Shown: positions 44,309-52,389, counted from the stretch's first letter. The stretch: 64,000 bases of DNA from SVTX01 sp045632305 (GCA_045632305.1 JAZQWL010000010.1:68911-132910), one strand, 5' to 3'. A program made the numbers and translations. The notes: generated by a model not told the origin, from the sequence alone.

Positions 44309-44326
44309 GCCGTACGCCTGTACGGC
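44309..44326 (+). repeat. Perfect 7-bp hairpin between the two terminator modules
   Basis: GCCGTAC (44309-44315) pairs with GTACGGC (44320-44326). It lies inside a longer imperfect stem formed by AGGCGCGTGAGC (near 44290) and GCTCCCACGCCT (near 44336). Confidence 0.7.
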
Positions 44327-44360
44327 GACGAGCTTGCTCCCACGCCTTCTACATCCAAAC

Positions 44361-44502
44361 TTATCAGTCTTGTTCTCGTAATTTTGGCACAGACCATGTG
44401 CCACACCACATATTAATTAAAGTTTATTAAACTCAAAGTTAATATATTTAAAGTTGAAACCCACAGACCAAGTCTGTGGGTTTCTTCGTTTTCGTGTGGC
44501 AC
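44361..44502 (+). terminator. Terminator module, copy B, with compensatory changes
   Basis: Inner stem AAACCCACAGAC (44457-44468) / GTCTGTGGGTTT (44472-44483), outer stem GTGCCACAC (44398-44406) / GTGTGGCAC (44494-44502), and a competing upstream strand TGGCACA (44385-44391). Relative to copy A, one base pair in each of the inner and outer stems has changed on both sides, keeping the pairing. Confidence 0.8.
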
Positions 44503-44518
44503 ATTTTGTATCACATCC

Positions 44519-44560
44519 TTATCAGTCTTGTTCTCGTAATCTTGGCACAGACCATGTGTC
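44519..44560 (+). repeat. Partial third copy of the terminator module
   Basis: Bases 44519-44560 repeat, with one or two changes, the left part of copy B (44361-44402), including the TGGCACA/TGTGTCA hairpin. The inner terminator and right outer strand are missing. Confidence 0.75.
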
Positions 44561-44634
44561 AATATAAAACAGCCCGCCGAAAATGGGTCAGGTTCTTAGC
44601 GGAGAATTTGAGAACTCTACTAAGTGCGAGCATC

Positions 44635-44654
44635 GCATTTGTCCGGACAAATGC
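44635..44654. repeat. Perfect 20-bp palindrome
   Basis: GCATTTGTCCGGACAAATGC reads the same on both strands. It lies in non-coding DNA. Confidence 0.9.
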
Positions 44655-44751
44655 AAAGTGGGCTATGCCTAAACCCTTATAGAAACAGAAAGAGAGAACA
44701 AATCGGCTTCAATGCCGAAATGCTCGCTCCTTTTCTGTTGGTTTTCAGTTT

Positions 44752-44902
44752 AGAGTTATGAGGCTCGCATTGCTCGCCGTTATGAGCTTGCACAGCAAGC
44801 GTTATGATATGATTGCCTTTGCAATCTATAACTTGGCGAAGCCAATCATAACAATGCGTAAGCATTTCATAACTCATAACTTGCCCAAAAGGGCAATCAT
44901 AG
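44752..44902. repeat. Hairpin array with GTTATGA/TCATAAC spacers
   Basis: Short stems with 3-4 base loops follow one another: GCTTGC-aca-GCAAGC (44786-44800), GATTGC-cttt-GCAATC (44811-44826), TTGGC-gaa-GCCAA (44833-44845), AATGC-gtaa-GCATT (44853-44866), TTGCCC-aaaa-GGGCAA (44881-44896). Spacers are GTTATGA on the left and TATAAC or TCATAAC on the right. Stem sequences differ, but the spacing motif is kept. Confidence 0.85.
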
Positions 44903-44939
44903 TTTAGCGTGAATACTCCGTTAAGAGTATCACGCTAAA
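44903..44939. repeat. Long hairpin closing the array
   Basis: TTTAGCGTGAATACTC (44903-44918) pairs with GAGTATCACGCTAAA (44925-44939) with a single bulged base. It sits at the mgtE-side end of the array. Confidence 0.8.
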
Positions 44940-44955
44940 TCGGCGGGCTTTTCTT

Positions 44956-46467
44956 TTATAGATGCAACGCGCTGGATGCGATTGCAAAGTAGATAATCAA
45001 AGTGATCGAGTCAACGATGGTTGTAATGAAGGGCGATGCCATAACTGCGGGGTCAACCTTGAGCTTTTGCGCTACGATGGGGAGAAGCGTACCTATAAGC
45101 TTAGCAACGATTACTGCAAGACACGCGGTCACGCTTACAACAAAGGAAATAAGAAGATTTTCCTGAGTGAAAGCAAAGCCAAAGTCAATCGCAATTGTTT
45201 TGATAAAGCATACTACTGCCAGACAAACGCCGCAGAGAATGGATACTCTGAATTCCTTGAAAAGAACGCGAATAATATTTTTCGGTTCAATTTCATCGAG
45301 TGAAAGCGCACGGATAATTGCAACCGAGGACTGGCTACCCGCATTACCGCCCGTACTCATGAGCATGGGAATGAAGGATGTCAGAATCACGTAAGTTCCA
45401 AGCGCTGTCTCATAATGGGAAATGATCATACTTGTGAAAATTCCCGAGATCATGAGTATTACAAGCCACGGAATACGCTTTATCCACGTTTCAATTACAC
45501 CCGTTTTTGTATACGGCTTATCGGTAGGAGTAATAGCTGCCATCATTTCGATGTCGGCGGTTGCTTCTTCTTCGATAACGTCGAGCGCGTCGTCGACGGT
45601 TACGATACCGACGAGTCGGTTTTCTTTATCAACGATGGGGAGGGCTAACAAGTCGTATTTCGAAATTGTCTGCGCTACGCTTTCTCTGTCGTCAAGCGTA
45701 TGAGCGAAGATAACCTGTTCTTCCATTATATCGCGGATCTTGGTATCGGGCTTTGCAAAAAGAAGCTGCTTGAAGGAAACCGTACCAATAAGCTCGCGGG
45801 AGCGGTCGGTAACGTATGCGGTATATACGGTTTCTTTTTCGATACCTGTTCTGCGAATATAGGCAATGGCCTCTTCGACTGTCATGCTGGCGCGGAGCTT
45901 AACAAACTCGGCGGTCATTACGCTCCCTGCGGAGTCATCGGGGTAGGCGAGAAGTCGGTTGATCTGAGTTCTTGTTTCTTTCGATGCGTTTTTCATGATT
46001 CTGTGAACCATGTTAGCAGGGAGCTCTTCGAGCATATCTACGGCGTCGTCAAGGAAGAGGTCTTCGATAATAAGTGAAATTTCCTTATCTGTCAATACCT
46101 CTATGATTCTTTCCTGCATTTCGGAATCAAGCTCGGCAAATACGTCTGCGGAGATGTCTTTGCGGAGGAGCTTAAACACTGCGGGAACCTTTTTAATATC
46201 AAGCTCGGAGAAGAAGTCGGCGATGTCGACAGGATTCATCTCGAGCGTTGCTCGTCTGAACTGGGAGTATTTACGGTTTTCAAGCATAGTCCCGAGATCT
46301 TCGAACATTTCATCGACGATGTCCTCGTAGGTTTCTGTGGGCTCTTCCTCCATTGCTTTCATTTCAGCTTCGATCTTCGCCTTATTGGCTTCGAGCTGAT
46401 CCTCAAGCATTGTTTTGAGCTCTTCGTCATTGTTTATGAGGTTTTCATTTTCTTTGTATTCTGCCAT
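44956..46467 (-). CDS. mgtE: Magnesium transporter MgtE
   Basis: A 503-aa magnesium channel of the cytoplasmic membrane. It has the N-terminal helical MgtE_N domain (to about residue 180), a pair of CBS domains (about 180-310) that sense cytosolic magnesium, and five C-terminal membrane segments. The acidic N-terminal 50 residues extend the usual protein. A promoter lies close upstream, leaving no room for a magnesium riboswitch. Confidence 0.95.
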   Translation of the reverse strand: MAEYKENENLINNDEELKTMLEDQLEANKAKIEAEMKAMEEEPTETYEDIVDEMFEDLGTMLENRKYSQFRRATLEMNPVDIADFFSELDIKKVPAVFKLLRKDISADVFAELDSEMQERIIEVLTDKEISLIIEDLFLDDAVDMLEELPANMVHRIMKNASKETRTQINRLLAYPDDSAGSVMTAEFVKLRASMTVEEAIAYIRRTGIEKETVYTAYVTDRSRELIGTVSFKQLLFAKPDTKIRDIMEEQVIFAHTLDDRESVAQTISKYDLLALPIVDKENRLVGIVTVDDALDVIEEEATADIEMMAAITPTDKPYTKTGVIETWIKRIPWLVILMISGIFTSMIISHYETALGTYVILTSFIPMLMSTGGNAGSQSSVAIIRALSLDEIEPKNIIRVLFKEFRVSILCGVCLAVVCFIKTIAIDFGFAFTQENLLISFVVSVTACLAVIVAKLIGTLLPIVAQKLKVDPAVMASPFITTIVDSITLIIYFAIASSALHL

Positions 46468-46503
46468 ACAAACACCTCCTGTTCATTGACTTTTTACTCT
46501 TCA

Positions 46504-46532
46504 AGTATAACAGAAAAATCTCTGATTGTCAA
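46504..46532 (-). promoter_or_regulatory. Promoter of mgtE
   Basis: On the minus strand TTGACA (46527-46532) and TATACT (46504-46509) with 17-base spacing. Confidence 0.8.
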
Positions 46533-46603
46533 TAAATTACAATGAAAAAATGCTCGTTGGTGTAAAAAACGTTCTGTATTAAAGGATTTTGCGGATATTG
46601 TTG

Positions 46604-47236
46604 TCAGCAGTTATTCTTTTTGAAAACTCGTTCGCAATTGCACTTGTCAAAGCTGGGATTGAATGCGTAGAAATTCTTTGAATTGAGTTTATCCTGCGTG
46701 ATTCTTATAGCATCGCAGAATCTTTGATAATGCACTATTTCACGTTCTCTTAAGAACTTGATAGGATCACGCACGTCGGGATCGTCAACCAAGCGAAGAA
46801 TGTTGTCGTAGGTGACTCTTGCTTTTTGCTCTGCAGCGAGGTCCTCGTTAAGATCGGCAAGGGTGTCACCCTTAACGCCCACGTACTTGATATCGAACGG
46901 AGTTCCCGAGGCGGCAACGGGGTATACGCCCGTGGTATGATCTACAAAATACGTCGCGAAGGGAGTTTTTGCTATATCGTCGGGCTTGATATTGGCGGTA
47001 AGCTGGTGAATGATTGCGGATACCATCTCGATGTGCGCGAGTTCTTCCGTTCCTACGTCGGTCAAAATTCCAATAACCTCATCGTATGGCATGGAATATC
47101 TCTGCTGAAGATAACGCATTGATGCAGCGAGTTCACCGTCGGGGCCACCCACCTGTGAAATAATGATTTGTGCTAACTGGGGATTGGGGTTTTTAATTTT
47201 TACGGGGTACTGAAGCTTCTTGTCATAGGTCCACAT
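46604..47236 (-). CDS. cotJC: CotJC, manganese-catalase-like spore coat protein
   Basis: A 210-aa member of the Mn-catalase ferritin-like fold, a component of the spore coat. The metal-ligand pattern is visible in GGPDGELAASMRYL, GTEELAHIEMV and EQKARVTYDNIL. A C-terminal tail ends in CNCERVFKKNNC. It is last in the cotJA-cotJB-cotJC operon, 17 bases after cotJB, and supports a sporulating organism. Confidence 0.92.
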   Translation of the reverse strand: MWTYDKKLQYPVKIKNPNPQLAQIIISQVGGPDGELAASMRYLQQRYSMPYDEVIGILTDVGTEELAHIEMVSAIIHQLTANIKPDDIAKTPFATYFVDHTTGVYPVAASGTPFDIKYVGVKGDTLADLNEDLAAEQKARVTYDNILRLVDDPDVRDPIKFLREREIVHYQRFCDAIRITQDKLNSKNFYAFNPSFDKCNCERVFKKNNC

Positions 47237-47253
47237 ATAGTTTCCTCCTTCTC

Positions 47254-47634
47254 TTAAGTGTTTGCTTCATACGTCCACGGCCAGGGGGATTTTATCCAAT
47301 CCCAGGAGTCGTGAGAAGTGTTACCGTGAGAGGTTACGGGGCCGCATGTCGCCTCGTACTCGGCGAGTAATTTCTTTTTCTCGTCGATAAGCGCGTGATA
47401 ATGGCAGAGAGCTTCCTGACAGTCGGGATAAACGTCGAGGTAGAGAACGGTTTCGTCTATCGCGAAATTAACGCACATAAGCTGTTTTTTGAGTGTATCG
47501 CAATTGCCTCGGCAGGAGTTGTGCGCGTGATTACAAGGGTTGCAGGCGCAACCTCTGTTCGTGTTCTGCAAAGCGGCGCGACGGTGATTGCAAGCGCAAC
47601 CTAATGTGTTGTTGTGCATATTATTCATGTCCAT
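47254..47634 (-). CDS. cotJB: CotJB spore coat protein with N-terminal cysteine-rich extension
   Basis: A 126-aa protein. The C-terminal 80 residues are the CotJB core (FAIDETVLYLDVYPDCQEAL and WDWIKSPWPWTYEANT). The first 45 residues are an added Cys/His/Asn-rich segment with CACNH, CACNPC and CRGNC. ATG 47634 has AGGAGG upstream. It is normally about 90 aa, so the extension is unusual; it might cross-link or bind metal in the coat. Confidence 0.88.
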   Translation of the reverse strand: MDMNNMHNNTLGCACNHRRAALQNTNRGCACNPCNHAHNSCRGNCDTLKKQLMCVNFAIDETVLYLDVYPDCQEALCHYHALIDEKKKLLAEYEATCGPVTSHGNTSHDSWDWIKSPWPWTYEANT

Positions 47635-47645
47635 GATCAACCTCC

Positions 47646-47951
47646 TTATTTGCAACCCTCGAAGGGCAGGTACAGTTCGGCGAAAAGTGTGCCGTGTTCG
47701 AGAGCTTCGTGGCATTTGTAAACGTTTCTGAAGGTCTGGTACGGGGAATAAACCATAGCGAGTGGGTATTCGTACAGTCCCCAACCGTTTCCGCGGTCAT
47801 AGCCCTCGGGGTTACAGGGTGTTTTACGGCTCGAGATGTCGCGGGCTTCGTTTGTATTTCTTTCACAAGCATTACAAGCGGGGGCGTTCATTTGATCCAT
47901 TTTGCGCCGCAGCTCGCGATACTGATCGGCGCGATAATTAGAATTGTGCAT
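47646..47951 (-). CDS. cotJA: CotJA spore coat-associated protein
   Basis: A 101-aa protein whose C-terminal half, PLAMVYSPYQTFRNVY and HGTLFAELYLPFEG, is the CotJA core. The N-terminus carries CNACERN. ATG 47951 follows AAAGGAG. A CATAGAAT-like -10 (47999-48006 on the minus strand) resembles a sporulation sigma-E site, but its -35 is not clear. Confidence 0.88.
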   Translation of the reverse strand: MHNSNYRADQYRELRRKMDQMNAPACNACERNTNEARDISSRKTPCNPEGYDRGNGWGLYEYPLAMVYSPYQTFRNVYKCHEALEHGTLFAELYLPFEGCK

Positions 47952-48024
47952 AAGATCTCCTTTCGAATAGAAATTGATAAATCTCGTTACCATTATCCAT
48001 TCTATGATCGCGGGGAGAATTTTG

Positions 48025-49350
48025 TCACAATACGTCGTTTAAAAATTTCGGCCTTGTAATTTCCTTTCTTAATATAAATATTGCGCCCAGATTTATCAGC
48101 GTCATTACTCCGATTGAAAGGTCGGATGCGTCCCAGATGACGTCGGATGTGAAAACCGTTCCAAAAACGATAAGGGCGGAGAAGAGGATAACGTAAAGCG
48201 TTTTTACGGCGGGGCGGCGTGTGAGATATTCAAGCGCCATGATGCCGTATTTTGCCCAGCAGATGAGCGTGGCGAACGCGAAAAGAAATACCGAAATACA
48301 TAAGAATATATCCGACACGCCGCCAAGCTCAGCGGAAAAGGCATTCATGACAAGGATCATCGGGTTGGCGACATTATGCTCCGCTCCCGAGATAATTATA
48401 ACAATTGCTGTGAGCGTGCATAAAATGATCGTGTCGGCAAACACCTCAAAAACCCCCATAAGGCCTTGCTTTTCGGGAATTTGTGTGTCAGAGAGCGCAT
48501 GCGCGGCAGGAGCGGTACCCGCTCCCGCTTCATTGGAAATAAGTCCTCGCATACTCCCCGCGCGAAAAGCTCGTGAGGCGGCAAATCCGAGCACACCGCC
48601 GCCGATGCTTACGGGAGCGAACGCGTCCTTGAATATAATAGCGAAGGCGTCGGCGAGTTGATCGCGTCGGAGAAGAATCGCGATTATGCAAAAGATTATA
48701 TAAAGCAAGCTCATTACGGGCACGATTATGCTCGTGATCTTCTCGACTCTGCCCGATTTGTAGAGAATAGCCATTATAAATAGTGCGGCGGTGACAATGC
48801 CAATAATTACGGGCTTTATATCAAAAACGTGAGAAAAAGACGAGGAGATTGCGTTTGATTGGAGCATGCAGCCCATTGTGAGCGAGTTGAAAATACAGAA
48901 AATAACGAAAATTTTCGATGCCGCCTTGCCTATGCGCGCAAGCTTTAAAGATTTCATTGCGGCAAAAATATAATACGCCGCGCCGCCGCAATATCCTATG
49001 TCGGTTTTTTCTCGGTATTTCATAGAAATTACGATCTCCGCATATTTTAGAGACATAGCAAGTATAGCTGAAATCCACATCCAGAAGACCGCGCCGTACC
49101 CACCGATCATGATAGCTGACGCTACGCCCACTATGTTCCCGACACCGAGTGTTCCCGCAAGCGCAAGACACAGGGCGGAGAAGGGGGAGGTCTCTCCTTT
49201 CTTCTCGCGTCGCAAAAGCAATTTGGCGGAGGCAACAGGGTGAAAAATATAAAAACCTCGCAGCTTCAACGTTACAACCGCGCCCGAAATTATAAGCAAA
49301 ATCGGCGTTACAACACTGAAAAAACATTTATTCATAAGGGCTAAAATCAT
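48025..49350 (-). CDS. Alanine/glycine:cation symporter (AGCS family)
   Basis: A 441-aa sodium-amino acid symporter with about eleven membrane segments. The family signature GTLGVGNIVGVASAIMIGGYG and AVFWMWISA is present. The substrate is probably alanine or glycine, but selectivity cannot be read. GAGG about eight bases upstream supports ATG 49350; an upstream in-frame start lacks a site. No promoter stands out. Confidence 0.9.
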   Translation of the reverse strand: MILALMNKCFFSVVTPILLIISGAVVTLKLRGFYIFHPVASAKLLLRREKKGETSPFSALCLALAGTLGVGNIVGVASAIMIGGYGAVFWMWISAILAMSLKYAEIVISMKYREKTDIGYCGGAAYYIFAAMKSLKLARIGKAASKIFVIFCIFNSLTMGCMLQSNAISSSFSHVFDIKPVIIGIVTAALFIMAILYKSGRVEKITSIIVPVMSLLYIIFCIIAILLRRDQLADAFAIIFKDAFAPVSIGGGVLGFAASRAFRAGSMRGLISNEAGAGTAPAAHALSDTQIPEKQGLMGVFEVFADTIILCTLTAIVIIISGAEHNVANPMILVMNAFSAELGGVSDIFLCISVFLFAFATLICWAKYGIMALEYLTRRPAVKTLYVILFSALIVFGTVFTSDVIWDASDLSIGVMTLINLGAIFILRKEITRPKFLNDVL

Positions 49351-49472
49351 ATCCTTTACCTCACAGCTTTTATGTATATAAAAAATTATGAGTGGCAAAA
49401 AATATTTATAACTTTCAAGCGTTAAATTAAAATTTCATTTGTAAATAGATTGTGAATTATAGGGGAAACCTC

Positions 49473-49500
49473 TTGATTTTTCCTGTATTTAGTGTAAAAT
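49473..49500 (+). promoter_or_regulatory. Promoter of groES-groEL
   Basis: TTGATT (49473-49478) and TAAAAT (49495-49500) with 16-base spacing, just upstream of a CIRCE element. Confidence 0.75.
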
Positions 49501-49510
49501 AAAGAGGTGG

Positions 49511-49537
49511 TTAGCAATCAACACACAAGAGTGCTAA
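49511..49537 (+). promoter_or_regulatory. CIRCE element, HrcA operator
   Basis: TTAGCAATC-N9-GAGTGCTAA at 49511-49537. One base of the left arm differs from the consensus TTAGCACTC. The HrcA repressor binds this site in many Gram-positive bacteria; hrcA is not in the window. Confidence 0.92.
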
Positions 49538-49586
49538 AAATTAAATTTCACATATAAGAATTCATTTTAAAGGAGGAAAATTTAAA

Positions 49587-49871
49587 ATGACTATTAAACC
49601 CTTACAGAACAGAGTAGTAATTAAATTTGTAGAAGCTGAAGAAAAGACAAAGGGCGGTATCATCTTGACAGCAAGTGCTCAGGAAAAGCCCCAGATTGCT
49701 GAAGTAGTAGCAGTAGGCCCCGGTAAGATCGAGGACGGCAACCTTGTTCCCGTATCCGTTAAGGTAGGCGAAAAGGTTATTGCAAGCAAGTATGCAGGTA
49801 CAACAGTTAAGTTCGACGGTGTTGAATACGTTATTCTCTCCGAAGACGATCTTTTCGCAGTTGTTGAATAA
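49587..49871 (+). CDS. groES: Co-chaperonin GroES
   Basis: A 94-aa lid of the GroEL chamber; IKPLQNRVVIKFVEAEEKTKGGI is typical, and the mobile loop is intact. AAAGGAGG precedes ATG 49587. It is controlled by the CIRCE element upstream. Confidence 0.98.
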   Translation: MTIKPLQNRVVIKFVEAEEKTKGGIILTASAQEKPQIAEVVAVGPGKIEDGNLVPVSVKVGEKVIASKYAGTTVKFDGVEYVILSEDDLFAVVE

Positions 49872-49892
49872 TTCCCTTGGAGGTAAATTAAA

Positions 49893-51518
49893 ATGGCAAA
49901 GCAGATTATTTATGGAATTGAAGCAAGAAACGCCCTTATGAAAGGCGTTGACAAGCTTGCTGATACAGTTAAGATCACACTTGGTCCTAAGGGCAGAAAC
50001 GTAGTTCTTGACAGAAAGTACGGCGCTCCCCTTATCACAAACGACGGTGTTACGATCGCAAAGGACATTGAGCTTGAGGATGCGGCAGAAAACATGGGCG
50101 CACAGCTCGTAAAGGAAGTTGCTACAAAGACAAACGATGCAGCAGGTGATGGTACAACAACGGCTACTCTTTTGGCTCAGGCATTTGTTACTGAGGGTAT
50201 GAAGAACGTAACTGCGGGCGCAAACCCCATGGTTCTTCGCAAGGGTATGAAGAAGGCGGTTGACGTAGCGGTTGAGGCATTGGCTCTTAATTGCAAGAAG
50301 GTTAACGGTAGAGAAGACATCGCTCGCGTTGGTACAATTTCCGCAGGTGATGAGGTTATAGGCGAGCTTATCGCGGACGCTATGGAAAAGGTAACAGCTG
50401 ACGGTGTTATTACAATTGAAGAATCCAAGAGTGCTGAAACATACTCCGAGGTTGTTGAGGGTATGCAGTTCGACCGCGGTTACCTTTCTCCCTACATGGT
50501 AACAGATACAGACAAAATGGAAGCGGTTATTGACGATGCGCTCGTTCTTATCACTGATAAGAAGATCTCCACAATGAACGATATTCTTCCTCTTCTTGAG
50601 CAGCTCGTTCAGTCGGGCAGAAAGCTCGTTATCATCGCTGAAGACGTTGAAGGCGAGGCGCTCACGTCTCTCGTTCTCAACAAGCTTCGCGGTGTATTCA
50701 CATGCGTTGCTGTTAAGGCGCCCGGCTTTGGCGACAGACGTAAGGAAATGCTCCGCGATATCGCGATACTCACAGGCGGTGAGGTTGTTTCCTCTGAGCT
50801 CGGTTATGAGCTTAAGGACGCAGGCATCGAGGTTCTCGGCCGCGCGCGTCAGGTCAAGGTTACAAAGGAAAATACGATTATCGTTGGCGGTGCAGGTGAT
50901 CCCGATGAGATCCGCGCAAGAGTTCATCAGATCCGCGCGGCAATTGAAAATACAACAAGCGACTTCGACCGTGAAAAGCTCCAGGAACGCTTAGCAAAGC
51001 TTGCGGGCGGCGTAGCGGTAATCAAGGTTGGCGCGGCTACAGAAGCTGAAATGAAGGAAAAGAAGCTCCGTATTGAAGACGCTCTTAACGCTACTAAGGC
51101 GGCAGTTGAAGAAGGTATCGTTGCAGGTGGCGGTACGGCTTACCTTAACGCGATTCCCGCAGTTGAAAAGCTTCTCAAGACTGTTGAGGGCGACGAAAAG
51201 ACAGGTGTTAAGATCGTGCTCAAGGGACTTGAAGCGCCCGTTCGCCAGATCGCTGCAAACGCGGGCTTTGACGGTGCGGTTATCGTTGACAAGATCATGA
51301 GCTCCAAGAAGGTTGGCTATGGCTTTGACGCATACAATGAAAAGTACGTTGATATGCTCGCAAGCGGCATCGTTGACCCCAAGAAGGTAACTCGTTCCGC
51401 ACTTCAGAACGCTGCATCTATCGCATCCGTAATTCTCACAACAGAATCCGTTGTTGCAGATATTAAGGAGCCCGAGGCAGCACAGGCACCCGCAGGCGGC
51501 ATGGGTGGAATGTATTGA
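49893..51518 (+). CDS. groEL: Chaperonin GroEL
   Basis: A 541-aa ATP-dependent folding chaperone. GDGTTTATLLAQA (nucleotide binding) and the C-terminal GGMGGMY tail are present. It starts 21 bases after groES with TTGGAGG. A hairpin-array repeat begins immediately after the stop. Confidence 0.98.
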   Translation: MAKQIIYGIEARNALMKGVDKLADTVKITLGPKGRNVVLDRKYGAPLITNDGVTIAKDIELEDAAENMGAQLVKEVATKTNDAAGDGTTTATLLAQAFVTEGMKNVTAGANPMVLRKGMKKAVDVAVEALALNCKKVNGREDIARVGTISAGDEVIGELIADAMEKVTADGVITIEESKSAETYSEVVEGMQFDRGYLSPYMVTDTDKMEAVIDDALVLITDKKISTMNDILPLLEQLVQSGRKLVIIAEDVEGEALTSLVLNKLRGVFTCVAVKAPGFGDRRKEMLRDIAILTGGEVVSSELGYELKDAGIEVLGRARQVKVTKENTIIVGGAGDPDEIRARVHQIRAAIENTTSDFDREKLQERLAKLAGGVAVIKVGAATEAEMKEKKLRIEDALNATKAAVEEGIVAGGGTAYLNAIPAVEKLLKTVEGDEKTGVKIVLKGLEAPVRQIAANAGFDGAVIVDKIMSSKKVGYGFDAYNEKYVDMLASGIVDPKKVTRSALQNAASIASVILTTESVVADIKEPEAAQAPAGGMGGMY

Positions 51519-51520
51519 TC

Positions 51521-51636
51521 TGCGCGTAGCGCAATCAGTTATAAGTTATGAGATATGAGTTATGAGATGCTTCGCATCGCTGATAACGCTTGCGTAGCAA
51601 ACTCTAAACATTTGGCGCTCCCCAAATATATAACTG
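51521..51636. repeat. Second hairpin array, after groEL
   Basis: TGCGC-gta-GCGCA (51521-51533), GATGC-ttc-GCATC (51566-51578), TTGC-gta-GCAA (51590-51600) and ATTTGG/CCAAAT (51610-51627) are separated by GTTATGAG- and GATAAC-like spacers. CAGTTATA (51536-51543) and TATAACTG (51629-51636) form terminal inverted repeats. The spacer motif matches that of 44752-44902, so they are one family. Confidence 0.85.
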
Positions 51637-51644
51637 TAAATTTA

Positions 51645-51674
51645 AAAACCTCTCGCATAAGCGAGAGGTTTTTT
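51645..51674. terminator. Terminator between groEL and tetR-type gene
   Basis: AAAACCTCTCGC (51645-51656) and GCGAGAGGTTTT (51661-51672), a perfect 12-bp stem, followed by T residues. It can act on both strands. Confidence 0.92.
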
Positions 51675-51678
51675 GTTA

Positions 51679-52230
51679 TTATATCGCCAGCATAAAATAT
51701 TCCGCAAGCGTTTCGGGGGATTCAACTTTGCCGTTGTCGAGCCACCAGCGGACTGTTTCAACAAACGTTGTACAGATGTGATTTATCCAGAAATCAAGGG
51801 GAAGGGCGGGTGGCTTTTTATTTTCGAAGAGATGGAGCTGGTATTTTATCAGTGCCTTTAAGTTCTCCTTGAAATAACGTACAAAAAGCTCGTTGTTCTC
51901 GCAGGAGAGAAGCTCTAAGATATTGTTATCGTTTTTTTGCAGATGCTGAAGCAGATGTAAAATAACCGATGCGGGCGCGTCGCACTCGAAGATGTGGTGA
52001 TGATGCTCATTACCGTCCTCGGTCGAGTCGAATATGTGGCAGAAAAGCTCCTTACAAAGCTCCTTGAGTAAAAAATCCTTGGTTTCAAAGTGCGCGTAAA
52101 ACGTAGCTCTGCCAATATTTGCGGTGTCTATAATTTCGCCAACTGTGATCTGATTAAAATGTTTTTTGGAGAGAAGAGAAATAAATGCTGAAAATATCGC
52201 CTCTCTCGTCTTTTTTTGCCGTCTGTCCAT
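51679..52230 (-). CDS. TetR-family repressor, likely of the adjacent CDF gene
   Basis: A 183-aa protein. The N-terminal HTH reads ITVGEIIDTANIGRATFYAHF, the TetR pattern. The C-terminal ligand domain includes a run of histidines (about residues 90-100, EHHHHIFECD), which may respond to metal. ATG 52230 follows GGAG by five bases. It is divergent from the CDF exporter, and the intergenic region has palindromes suited to an operator. Confidence 0.82.
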   Translation of the reverse strand: MDRRQKKTREAIFSAFISLLSKKHFNQITVGEIIDTANIGRATFYAHFETKDFLLKELCKELFCHIFDSTEDGNEHHHHIFECDAPASVILHLLQHLQKNDNNILELLSCENNELFVRYFKENLKALIKYQLHLFENKKPPALPLDFWINHICTTFVETVRWWLDNGKVESPETLAEYFMLAI

Positions 52231-52255
52231 ATTTTCTCCATACATTTTGAGAATT

Positions 52256-52273
52256 TTGTTCGGTATCGAACAA
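52256..52273. promoter_or_regulatory. Candidate TetR-type operator palindrome
   Basis: TTGTTCG (52256-52262) and CGAACAA (52267-52273) form a perfect inverted repeat with four central bases. A related GAAC/GTTC and TAGTT/AACTA pair lies near 52325-52345. Binding by the divergent repressor is inference. Confidence 0.6.
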
Positions 52274-52389
52274 TTATAAATAAGAATCTGTTGATTTTGT
52301 ATTTCGGATTGAATATAATTATATTGAACAAGTAGTTCGGTAACTATATTGTATCAAAAATTTTCAGTTTTGTCAACACGGAGGAAACG

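Larger units (their letters stand above)
44571..44949. repeat. Block bounded by 10-bp inverted repeats
   Basis: AGCCCGCCGA (44571-44580) and TCGGCGGGCT (44940-44949) bound 359 bases without a gene. The right copy is followed by TTTT, so with the left copy it could close a very long stem. A 20-bp perfect palindrome (44635-44654) lies inside. Confidence 0.7.

Noticed and set aside
46468..46532. Magnesium riboswitch upstream of mgtE
   Set aside because: The promoter lies about 37 bases from the start codon, leaving no room for an M-box.
49602..50927. Long open frame opposite groES/groEL
   Set aside because: Cysteine- and Asn-rich antisense shadow of a well-conserved gene pair; no ribosome site or family match.
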